Part shown: positions 36,711 through 43,253 of the stretch, one piece after another
Layout: every line of letters starts with the position of its first letter
Numbering within the stretch: position 1 is the first letter of the stretch
Source: Bradyrhizobium hereditatis
Lineage (GTDB): Bacteria > Pseudomonadota > Alphaproteobacteria > Rhizobiales > Xanthobacteraceae
Direction of reading: 5' to 3'
DNA: 64,000 nt
Assembly: GCF_020329435.1 (NCBI RefSeq)
Contig: NZ_JAGKJK010000011.1
Coordinates: forward strand, 186,001 to 250,000
Notes under the pieces: generated by a model
What the model saw: the letters and a program-made list of their open reading frames with translations, nothing else
Database searches by the model: none
Told to the model about the DNA's origin: nothing
Translations under genes and position numbers: made by a program

Positions 36711-37046
36711 TTAACGGCAGCCGACCGAGCACCCGACCGAACAGCCGGAAGAGCAGCCACTCGAACAACCGGTAGAGCAGCCCACCGAGCAGCCGGTGCT
36801 TCGGGACTGTGCAACCTGCATAGCGCTCCCTTGGTCGCCAACGTTCGAATCCTTCGATACTTGCTCGACCAGTCCCTTACCAAGTGTGTCAACCGAAGCG
36901 ATCACAAATTTCGCATCGGGAGCGCCTAGGCCTGCAATCTCTGCGGCCTGCGCTGCAGACGACTTGTCACAAAGTTCAGTTGCCGCAGAAGGTGAGCTAA
37001 AGAGAACTACGGCCAAAACGAAGGCCAATGCCCGCAAAAGTATCAT
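36711..37046 (-). CDS. Exported peptide with a seven-cysteine GCSx repeat tail
   Basis: 111 residues, ATG with AGGGG at about 9 bases. A Sec signal peptide (1-22, LAFVLAVVLFSSPSAA) is followed by a short soluble domain with one Cys (26). The last 28 residues are seven tandem GC-S-x units that place Cys at 86, 90, 94, 98, 102, 106 and 110, exactly every four residues, ending in Arg. The strict spacing suggests a modified or metal/disulfide-bearing secreted peptide. It follows a TlpA-like thioredoxin gene by 67 bases and precedes the large membrane protein in the same frame. No radical-SAM, YcaO or lanthionine enzyme is nearby. Function unknown; a RiPP-like precursor is one hypothesis. Confidence 0.75.
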   Translation of the reverse strand: MILLRALAFVLAVVLFSSPSAATELCDKSSAAQAAEIAGLGAPDAKFVIASVDTLGKGLVEQVSKDSNVGDQGSAMQVAQSRSTGCSVGCSTGCSSGCSSGCSVGCSVGCR

Positions 37047-37113
37047 GGTGATGCCCCTAATTGCTGAAGTCGCTAACTTATACAGTTTCTAGTTGGGCTT
37101 GCAACCATGGTGG

Positions 37114-37716
37114 CTATTTTTTGGCCAGAGCAAGCAGAAAAGCCACCACACTTTCGGCGTCCCACTCTGTGACGCCCTCCAGCCGGGCGACGACAGCCCC
37201 ATCACCTCGCAGGATAAATGTTGTGGGCATGCCGCGCCCCCCAAAATCCCGGAATAGCTTACCCGAAGGGTCGTAGTAGACCTGTAAGCCCTTCACATCG
37301 ACTCGATCCAAGAACGGCTTGGCTGCTGCGGCGCCCCCCTTATCTTGACTAACCGCAATGACTTTGACCGCGTCGGGTAGTCGCGCCGCAAGTCGCGCAA
37401 GAGAGGGCATTTCCTTGATGCAGGGCGCGCACCACGTGGCCCACAGATTCACTACAGTCACCGTTCCTCGGAATGATCCGAGCGTAATTCTCTGGCCGTT
37501 CTGATCGGTAAATTGCGTGTCTGGCGCTGGCGGATTGCCGGCAGCGGTAGCGAAGCCGCTTGGCATTGGAACATCCGAAGCCAAACCGGACGTTGATAGG
37601 CCGAGCACTGCATAGATACCGAGGGCCAGTGCAACACGACCGCATCCCGAGGGAAGCAAAGCCTTGCGCTTGAGTAAGGGGCTAATCAACTGAACCAGCA
37701 ACCCGCGACTTTTCAA
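37114..37716 (-). CDS. TlpA/ResA-like membrane-anchored thioredoxin
   Basis: 200 residues from a TTG overlapping the upstream gene by 35 bases. A hydrophobic anchor or signal lies at about 28-47. The AhpC/TSA-type thioredoxin fold follows (65-200), with the redox pair WCAPC (Cys96, Cys99) and the cis-proline region GRGMPTTF. Such proteins reduce or exchange disulfides outside the inner membrane. Its place just before the seven-cysteine peptide suggests that peptide is its client. That is inference from operon order. Confidence 0.85.
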   Translation of the reverse strand: MKSRGLLVQLISPLLKRKALLPSGCGRVALALGIYAVLGLSTSGLASDVPMPSGFATAAGNPPAPDTQFTDQNGQRITLGSFRGTVTVVNLWATWCAPCIKEMPSLARLAARLPDAVKVIAVSQDKGGAAAAKPFLDRVDVKGLQVYYDPSGKLFRDFGGRGMPTTFILRGDGAVVARLEGVTEWDAESVVAFLLALAKK

Positions 37717-38032
37717 ATTCGTCCTCGGTGATACGTAACAGGCCGATACATACTAATCGCTCGTGATGAGTCCTCAGAAAGAGCGAAGTGAGCCTTTTTA
37801 GCGGTGTCGATCGAGCGGGTAAATCGAAATTCGTTCGCCAAACAAGCGCTGCCCATTGAAGGAGAACATATTCCTCCAACTCCTGATCAGTAGTCGCATC
37901 AATGGCCAAGCAAGCTTCCGATAGCGTTTCCGATGTTCTGCTCACCGCCCATCGACCAGCCGTTGCGGGATAGTCGCAGCGTGTGATAGCAATGGCCCAA
38001 GCAGCAAGCTGATTTCCTGCAAGGACCATTCC
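37682..38032 (-). CDS. Small helical protein, first gene of the Cys-peptide operon, unknown function
   Basis: 116 residues from the ATG at 38,032 (GGGCAGGGA upstream). The frame is open to 38,164, but that part translates the repeat copy B and looks non-coding. The protein is Ala/Leu-rich and helical (MVLAGNQLAAWAIAITRCDY, LEEYVLLQWAALVWRTNFDL) with charged tail residues, and no signal peptide. Its 3' end overlaps the thioredoxin gene by 35 bases. No family recognised. Confidence 0.5.
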   Translation of the reverse strand, partial: GMVLAGNQLAAWAIAITRCDYPATAGRWAVSRTSETLSEACLAIDATTDQELEEYVLLQWAALVWRTNFDLPARSTPLKRLTSLFLRTHHERLVCIGLLRITEDEFEKSRVAGSVD

Positions 38033-38104
38033 CTGCCCTAGGGAGGGCCAGGGTGTGTCTCGTACTAAAATTTTGAGAAATAGATACAGATGGGCGCGAG
38101 GGCA

Positions 38105-38145
38105 ATGCGCGTTTTGGAATCCCAGCGATTCCGTTTTGATGGATG
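38105..38145 (+). repeat. Repeat copy B with paired GANTC sites
   Basis: Reads ATGCGCGTTTTGGAATCCC then AGCGATTCCGTTTTGATGG. It is the same element as at 31,525 and 38,226, with the inverted core GGAATC-N5-GATTCC intact. It lies at the upstream edge of the six-gene operon and may include its promoter region. Confidence 0.75.
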
Positions 38146-38169
38146 GGCAGGGGCTGGACGTCACTTCGA

Positions 38170-38204
38170 GGGCGCCTTAGGGAGCCGCCCGCCGTAAGGC
38201 GCCC
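38170..38204. repeat. Perfect 10-bp hairpin between repeat copies B and C
   Basis: GGGCGCCTTA and TAAGGCGCCC face each other over a 15-base loop. No T-run follows on either strand, so it is not a standard terminator. It separates the response-regulator gene end from the six-gene operon and is flanked by two repeat copies. Confidence 0.7.
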
Positions 38205-38225
38205 AATGGTCCGTTTAGATTAGGA

Positions 38226-38268
38226 CAATGCGCCTTTTGGAATCTCAACGATTCGGTATTGCATGGCT
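38226..38268 (+). repeat. Repeat copy C with degenerate GANTC pair
   Basis: Reads CAATGCGCCTTTTGGAATC then TCAACGATTCGGTATTGCATGGCT. It matches copies A and B over about 40 bases; the right half-site has changed GATTCC to GATTCG. Same orientation as the other copies. Confidence 0.7.
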
Positions 38269-38300
38269 CCTATTGAAAGGACTCGGCTGCTTGGCGTCTG

Positions 38301-39056
38301 TCAACCGGCTCGTCGGTTTCGGAGAGCCATCATATCTCGGACAGCTCGGGAGTGGCGGCTGGTGCCACTGATCTCTTCCCGGATTGCTGAGACGACAAGC
38401 TCGACTAGCTCTGATGCCCTCGAAGTCGAGCCATATGCACCTTGTGAGACAATAGCGCGCTCTTGATCCGGCGTATTGGTGCTGCTGTAGAGGATAAAAG
38501 GCGTGCCGGGCCGGAAATCCCGAAGCCTATTCAGTAACGAATATCCAGCCTTCTCATCTTCGAAGCGAGTCATGTCAGAAATGACAACGTCGTAATCATT
38601 TTTCTGCAGTTTGCGCATAGCCTCAGAGGTGGTCGTTACAAATTCGACCTCAATTCCCAATGCCTGGAGTGCCTCCGTTTCGAAGACGTTGTTGTCCGGG
38701 TTGTCATCAACCCAAAGCACCTTTCTACCGGCGAGGTCGTTCAACGATACATGAGCGAGCCAATCAGCAAGACGTCGAGACTTTCCCACTGATTGAAGCC
38801 ATATCATCGATCTAGGAGTGGGGCCGTCAGAAGCCTCGATTTTGGCGACTTCTGCTGTGGCGACTGCTTCAATAGCTTTACGCTTGGCAAACGCTTCCAA
38901 TCCAAACAGCTTGACCGATCCTTCGGACATGTTGGTAATAAATTCCCGAAGGGAGGTGCGAAACCACCACAGAACTGTGAGGGCAACCAAGGGCCACGCG
39001 AGCGCACTCCCGAGCTTTGAAAGGGCTTCAACGACCTTTACGAAGTTGTCTACCAT
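38301..39056 (-). CDS. Membrane-anchored receiver-domain protein lacking the conserved lysine
   Basis: 251 residues. A single membrane helix (about 18-33) at the N-terminus is followed by a helical linker and a CheY-like receiver domain (110-225): acidic pair Asp117-Asp118 in LWVDDNP, phosphoacceptor Asp161 in VVISDMT, and Ser191/192 in ILYSS. The usual Lys of the GAxxYLxKP segment is replaced (GAYGSTSRASEL). No output domain or kinase is attached. It is probably the signalling or anchoring part of the three-gene set at 38,301-40,425. The 84-base gap to the next gene upstream allows co-transcription. Confidence 0.75.
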   Translation of the reverse strand: MVDNFVKVVEALSKLGSALAWPLVALTVLWWFRTSLREFITNMSEGSVKLFGLEAFAKRKAIEAVATAEVAKIEASDGPTPRSMIWLQSVGKSRRLADWLAHVSLNDLAGRKVLWVDDNPDNNVFETEALQALGIEVEFVTTTSEAMRKLQKNDYDVVISDMTRFEDEKAGYSLLNRLRDFRPGTPFILYSSTNTPDQERAIVSQGAYGSTSRASELVELVVSAIREEISGTSRHSRAVRDMMALRNRRAG

Positions 39057-39140
39057 TGCTTCCCCAAGGCTATCATTCGAACCGCTCCCAGTTGCACGTT
39101 CCGCTTTTCGCAGCGAACCGTCTTTGTGGAGCCGGTCCTA

Positions 39141-39872
39141 TCACTTTGCCAAAGCGTCCAGTTCCGAAATGACTTTCGCAAAATCGAGCCTGTGATCGTC
39201 AACTTCCCTCTGCCGGACCATGTGAAACGGATGATGGGCACCAAGGTCGCCCAAACTCTTGATTGCTGACATTGCGCCTTGCGTACCACGAGACAATTTG
39301 ATGTGGTGGCCAGAGGCAGCTCGTCCAATGATGTCCGCGAGGGCCATATACTCTCCCAAACCGTCTCTGATCGCCGACCCGTGCCCCTGTTTCTCAAATG
39401 CCGAGATCAACAGCCGCTCCATCAGGCGCCGACAGAGGACTGCGCACCCGTTGTAGAACCCATAATGGTAGCAGCCGTTAATTTCTGCGACCAACCGAGC
39501 CAAATACGCTGGCCCAGTGGCAAATAGGTCCGCCCTGATGAGATGGTCGTCGGTCTGGACGGGCTCTGAGTTCCTACACAACGGTAGATACTTGTCGTCG
39601 AGCCGAGATTTGCTGGCCAAGCGCAGCCGTACGCTACCGGAAGTCTTTCCCTTTATAACGTCGGAATTTCTGAGCAGCTGCTCCCGGAAGCGCGTCAAAT
39701 TAACTCTGCCCTTGAGGGCAAGATCATGCATCAACTCGGCAAGATAAGCGGGCGTCACCTCAGTTGTTGTCCGCCCCCGCTCTAAAAACCACATTAGAGC
39801 AACTGCGCATCCAACTTCCGTCAGGCCATTCTTTGCAATCTTCTGAGCGAATTGCCTAAGCTCGGTCTGCAT
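39141..39872 (-). CDS. DUF4145/HEPN-like protein
   Basis: 243 residues, soluble and largely helical. The C-terminal half (120-240) has the pattern of HEPN-related DUF4145 domains: FYNGCAVLCRRLMERLLISA, then IKSLGDLGAHHPFHMVRQ close to the family RxxxxGNxxaH-type end. HEPN proteins are often RNases in defence systems, but the catalytic RxxxxH is not clearly present here. The N-terminal 100 residues look like a winged-helix or linker region. It overlaps the upstream gene by 17 bases. Confidence 0.55.
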   Translation of the reverse strand: MQTELRQFAQKIAKNGLTEVGCAVALMWFLERGRTTTEVTPAYLAELMHDLALKGRVNLTRFREQLLRNSDVIKGKTSGSVRLRLASKSRLDDKYLPLCRNSEPVQTDDHLIRADLFATGPAYLARLVAEINGCYHYGFYNGCAVLCRRLMERLLISAFEKQGHGSAIRDGLGEYMALADIIGRAASGHHIKLSRGTQGAMSAIKSLGDLGAHHPFHMVRQREVDDHRLDFAKVISELDALAK

Positions 39873-40425
39873 CCTCGGCCATCAACCATTTCTGAAATTC
39901 AGACCGAGCATTCGCAGTCAATCGATAGGCGGATGGCGCACCGCCCCTTTGACGTTTTCCGCTCAACAAGAATTGCTTCGAGTGTTTTTTCATGACCCTC
40001 GAAATCGACGGCAAATCAATGCGCACGTCGAGGGCCTCCAAAATGCGATGAACCGCTCCGGATGTGAGCGCCTCATCCGAGAACCAGAGGGGAAACGCAG
40101 CCTTGTTGTAAAGGTCCCGGGGGGCATGAAGTATCTTACGCTCGATCTGGCGAAAGTGCTCACTCTCCTTGACTCGGTTCGCAACGTCGGTGGGGTCTGG
40201 GCCGTTTGCTGTCTTCGAGTCTGTAGGTACTGCCGGGGCGGGGCGCCGGGAAGACGCCTTACGCTCCTCGCGACCAGAGCCCCCCTCCGGGCTTTCACGG
40301 CGTCCCTTGCTGGGGCCGAGCTGCTGCCACCATCGCTCCAGCAGGTGATCAACGTCGGAGCGTGCCCCCTCAAGCTCAATTTCGGCATCTCCAGAGCGCA
40401 GCCGGATCTTGACTAGATCAGACAA
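39856..40425 (-). CDS. Small protein with beta N-terminus, charged linker and winged-helix-like C-terminus
   Basis: 189 residues. Residues 1-25 form a beta-hairpin-like start (VKIRLRSGDAEIELEG). A Pro/Arg/Ser/Glu-rich linker (35-80) follows. The C-terminal 100 residues fold like a winged helix (FSDEALTSGAVHRILEAL, LPSISRVMKKHSKQFLLSG, SAYRLTANARSEF). It may bind DNA or act as an adaptor. It is the first gene of the three-gene set and overlaps the HEPN-like gene. Family unknown. Confidence 0.5.
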   Translation of the reverse strand: MSDLVKIRLRSGDAEIELEGARSDVDHLLERWWQQLGPSKGRRESPEGGSGREERKASSRRPAPAVPTDSKTANGPDPTDVANRVKESEHFRQIERKILHAPRDLYNKAAFPLWFSDEALTSGAVHRILEALDVRIDLPSISRVMKKHSKQFLLSGKRQRGGAPSAYRLTANARSEFQKWLMAEDADRA

Positions 40426-40880
40426 ACTATCGTCTCCCGATGAACTAATCTACAGGTTGCGGGAACTGAAGGAGACAGTCAAAGGAATGAAGACGTCCGA
40501 GTTTAGAAATCCACCGCAATCGTGGAATTACGTTCGCAACAAGGCCTTAGCGCACCTACATCATCGGGCAAACAATCGTGGGGCCTGTAGTTGTATGTGC
40601 GCTCCGTGAGAGCCCTCGAGCTGCGCGCTATCCGGGAATACAAAACTCTGCTACAAAGTGGAATGATTCGGGCGCAAAATACTTAGGAAAATCAACGAAG
40701 AAGCTGAAGCGCGGCAGTACCCACCCAACTGTACCAGCCTTCATCCCACTGAATTCCCTTTGAACCTGGTTTGGCGCGCGAACTGCCGCGACACTTGTGC
40801 TGTGACGCGTCGGCCACCCGTGCTTGCGAATCCGGGAGCGTTCACTCACAATTCCGCCAAACTTTGCGCTGGGGGATTTA
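40426..40880. other. Island right end and flank, no confident gene
   Basis: About 455 bases. 40,426-40,719 is the right end of the island and presumably holds the promoter of the three-gene set. A short plus-strand frame at 40,409-40,609 is charged but unconvincing. After attR (40,720-40,736) the high-GC backbone resumes, and 40,737-40,880 is the upstream region of the small Cys protein gene. Confidence 0.5.
40720..40736 (+). repeat. attR: right direct repeat of the island
   Basis: CCCACCCAACTGTACCA, identical to the tRNA-His 3' end at 26,028-26,044. No other tRNA bases are conserved around it, so this is the duplicated attachment core left by integration. The bases on either side differ from the tRNA copy. 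Confidence 0.92.
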
Positions 40881-41243
40881 ATGAAGCTTTTTCAAGCAGT
40901 GAGTTTCCAGCCTGGATGGCTGCTTGCCGTCCCGTTTTTGGTTTCGATCTGGTCCACGGCGGGCCATGCCTATACCGCCGAACAGCAGCAGGCCTGCACG
41001 GGCGATGCGTTCCGCTTGTGCAGTTCCGACATTCCCGATATCGACCGCATCACGGCCTGCATGATCCGCAACAGATCGCAGCTTTCGCCGCCTTGCCGCG
41101 CGCATTTCAGGGCCGGACCCGAGCCGGATGAAGTTGCGGCGAGGTCCGTAGGCCGGCCGACGGTGATCCGGCCGGCAACGCCGCGCAAGGCCGTGAGCGC
41201 CAAGCCGCGCAAGACCAAGAAGCCGGCGAAACCGGCAGCGTGA
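40881..41243 (+). CDS. Small exported protein with four cysteines and basic tail
   Basis: 120 residues from the ATG at 40,881 (GGGGGATTTA upstream). Signal peptide 1-30 (LLAVPFLVSIWSTAGHA-YT), then a compact domain with Cys in QQACTGDAFRLCSSDIPD and ITACMIRNRSQLSPPCRAHF (four Cys, likely two disulfides), and a Lys/Arg/Pro/Ala tail. Similar C-x7-C ... C-x13-C small periplasmic proteins are common in Bradyrhizobium. Function unknown. Confidence 0.75.
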   Translation: MKLFQAVSFQPGWLLAVPFLVSIWSTAGHAYTAEQQQACTGDAFRLCSSDIPDIDRITACMIRNRSQLSPPCRAHFRAGPEPDEVAARSVGRPTVIRPATPRKAVSAKPRKTKKPAKPAA

Positions 41244-41343
41244 CGGACATCACGCGACGTCAAGGCTTCCTACGCGCGGCAGACTGACGCCTTGTTTATG
41301 GTGTCCGCAATGAACATCTGCTCAAGCGAGAGGAGAGGGTTCG

Positions 41344-41673
41344 TTGAGTCAACATCAGAAAGAACTCGACCGGCATTTTGCCTGGTTCGAGAAAAAGCTA
41401 CCGCCGGGGCCTTCGAAGTTTGTTAGCTGGGTGCGCAAGCCGTCGTCGTTCTACGTTCGAATTCCGCTCGCGTTTCTTTTGATCGTCGGCGGTTTTCTCA
41501 GCTTCCTGCCGGTGCTCGGACTCTGGATGCTGCCGCTCGGACTCCTTTTGTTCGCACAGGACGTGCCGCCGCTACAGAAGCCGATGGCGCGGGGACTTGG
41601 ATGGATCGAGCGCAAATGGCTCGAACGTCAGCGCGCGAAATTCGAACGCGAGCGCGCAAAATCCACGCAGTGA
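41344..41673 (+). CDS. Small inner-membrane protein
   Basis: 109 residues from a TTG with GAGAGGAGAGGG upstream. Two hydrophobic helices (about 37-55 and 56-73, FLLIVGGFLSFLPVLGLWML) sit between a charged N-terminus and a basic amphipathic tail (WIERKWLERQRAKFERERAK). It resembles tryptophan-rich small membrane proteins of rhizobia. Function unknown. Confidence 0.7.
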   Translation: MSQHQKELDRHFAWFEKKLPPGPSKFVSWVRKPSSFYVRIPLAFLLIVGGFLSFLPVLGLWMLPLGLLLFAQDVPPLQKPMARGLGWIERKWLERQRAKFERERAKSTQ

Positions 41674-41852
41674 ACCGATCAAGGCATTCAATCGATTCCG
41701 CTTTCGGTTGTCGGCGCGCTGTGTGCGGTGTGACTCAAAAACCAGCCTTATTGGCAATTCAGTGTCTTCATCGCGGCATCCAGTAAATTTTTCTTTCGCG
41801 AATCAGTCCGCTGATTCATTTTCGGCTTCTGGGGTCAACTGGAGGCCAAGGT

Positions 41853-42533
41853 ATGAACGTAATTGTTTTTGCATCACGTAAAGGGGGCTCGGGAAAAAGT
41901 ACCCTGGCTGCTCATCTCGCCGCTCATGTTCACAAGGCGACTAAACCCATCCTGCTGGTCGATGCCGATCCGCAGGGCTCACTCACGCTCTGGCACAAGC
42001 TGCGCGGCACCAATGAGCCGCCGATCAAGGCCGCGGTGAATTCCGTCAGCGGCATTGTCGCTGCCGCCAAGCGCGACGGCATCGAATGGGTGTTCATCGA
42101 CACGCCGCCGAATCTGTCGGCCGTCGTCGACGACGCGATCCGCAATGCAACGATGGTGATCATTCCGGCGCGGCCGGGCGTGTTCGACGTCAACGCGGTG
42201 CAGGAAACGATTCAGAACTGCCGCTCGGCGCGCAAGCCCTACGCGGTCGTGATCAACGGCGCGCCCGCTGAACGCGATGGGGCCGAGAGCCGCATCGTCA
42301 CCATCGCGCGTGAAGCGCTGGCGAAATTCCGCGCGCCGGTCTGGAGCGGACAGATCACCAACCGCGCCGACCTGTTGATGGCGCTGAGCCAGGGCGAAGG
42401 CGCCCGCGAATATTATGCGGAAGGCCGTGCCGCGGCGGAGATCGCCAGGCTATGGGGCGCGATCGAACGTTCGATCAAGGCGATCCGCGGAACGGCGTCG
42501 GCATCGGGCGCCATGCACAAGCAGGCGGCGTAA
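41853..42533 (+). CDS. Orphan ParA-family ATPase
   Basis: 226 residues. Deviant Walker A KGGSGKST at residues 10-17, Walker A' region VDADPQGSL, and IDTPPNLSAVVDDAI. No parB is next to it and there is no obvious N-terminal DNA-binding part, so it is a MinD/ParA-type positioning ATPase of the short class rather than the chromosomal ParA. Possible cargo includes chemoreceptor or polymer granules. The start ATG follows GGCCAAGGT. A terminator follows the gene. Confidence 0.88.
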   Translation: MNVIVFASRKGGSGKSTLAAHLAAHVHKATKPILLVDADPQGSLTLWHKLRGTNEPPIKAAVNSVSGIVAAAKRDGIEWVFIDTPPNLSAVVDDAIRNATMVIIPARPGVFDVNAVQETIQNCRSARKPYAVVINGAPAERDGAESRIVTIAREALAKFRAPVWSGQITNRADLLMALSQGEGAREYYAEGRAAAEIARLWGAIERSIKAIRGTASASGAMHKQAA

Positions 42534-42565
42534 CAACGCCGCTTTGTCTTTTCGGATTGTTGAAG

Positions 42566-42590
42566 ACGCGCGGTGTTCCGCGCGTTTTTC
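42566..42590 (+). terminator. Intrinsic terminator after the ParA-like gene
   Basis: ACGCGCGG-TGTT-CCGCGCGT followed by TTTTC, 33 bases after the stop: an 8-bp perfect stem with T-run. Confidence 0.9.
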
Positions 42591-42692
42591 TTTTGGGCTT
42601 TGAGAAAATGTCGCCGCGTCATTGCGAGGAGCTCGCGATAAAATCGCAAAGCAATTTTGCGCTCACCATGACGGTGGAGTGGAGCGGGGGCC

Positions 42693-42824
42693 TTACGCCA
42701 CCATCAGCACATAGAACACGACGACCGGCGACAGCGTCAGGATCACCGACCAGATGCCAACGGCCCACACAATGTCCTCGGTGGAAAAGCCCTGTTCGGG
42801 CAGCCTGTTGTTTTCGAAATGCAC
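42693..42824 (-). CDS. Small single-span membrane protein (43 residues)
   Basis: A GTG at 42,824 opens a 43-residue frame beginning (V/M)HFENNRLPEQGFSTED. It ends in one strong membrane helix (VWAVGIWSVILTLSPVVVFY, then VLMVA). The soluble start and clean helix look like a real small membrane protein. The ribosome site is weak. Function unknown. Confidence 0.5.
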   Translation of the reverse strand: MHFENNRLPEQGFSTEDIVWAVGIWSVILTLSPVVVFYVLMVA

Positions 42825-43054
42825 GACGCGCCCCGCGTTTCTTGTTGCTCCGGATAGTTTGATACGCGATCGATTTTAAAAACCTGGTTGCGATTTCGCT
42901 TGCAATTGAACGCACCTGCTACCGCGGGTTAACCACCGCCGAGCCTGGTTAACGCGTGGTGACCGCACAATGTCAAAGTCGAAACTACGTCCCGTCCGCA
43001 ACGTTAGAATTTTACGCGTATGGATCTCTCAAGAAAAAACTTCGGGTCGATTCC

Positions 43055-43195
43055 GTGACCTTTCATCTCAAGAAATTTCCGATCGGCGATTACGCCCAGA
43101 GCATGCACGACGTTCTCTTGGTGTCGTCATTCGCCGCGTGGGCGATACTGCTCGGCTTCGCGCCTGTCATGACCTATCGGCTGCTCCTGGGCTAA
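43055..43195 (+). CDS. Small membrane protein (46 residues)
   Basis: From a GTG at 43,055 a 46-residue frame reads VTFHLKKFPIGDYAQSMHDV followed by one helix (LLVSSFAAWAILLGFAPVM). The frame is open further upstream, but that part does not look coding. Typical of very short rhizobial membrane proteins. Ribosome site poor. Function unknown. Confidence 0.4.
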   Translation: MTFHLKKFPIGDYAQSMHDVLLVSSFAAWAILLGFAPVMTYRLLLG

Positions 43196-43253
43196 AGCTC
43201 ATTGCTCCCGCTCTCCATCTGGGGCGAGCGGGAGCCGGCATCTTTCGATCCGA

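Larger units (their letters stand above)
26045..40736 (+). mobile_element. tRNA-His-integrated genomic island (14.7 kb)
   Basis: The element lies between two exact 17-bp copies of the tRNA-His 3' end. A tyrosine recombinase is the first gene, 85 bases inside the left junction. It carries a polymerase-like gene, a serine recombinase and two cargo operons. By eye it has more A/T and less G/C-biased codon use than the flanks, especially 31.5-40.5 kb, where TTG/GTG starts and AT-rich codons are frequent. No conjugation, phage structural or relaxase genes are visible, so it is probably mobilised with help or through its own recombinase only. Confidence 0.9.

Noticed and set aside
38170..38204. Hairpin considered as an integron attC site or terminator
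   Set aside because: No attC core motifs (RYYYAAC/GTTRRRY) and no T-run. Kept as a plain inverted repeat.
40409..40609. Plus-strand frame of 66 codons near the island end
   Set aside because: Charged and somewhat protein-like, but starts with a TTG inside the opposite gene, has no ribosome site and no family resemblance.
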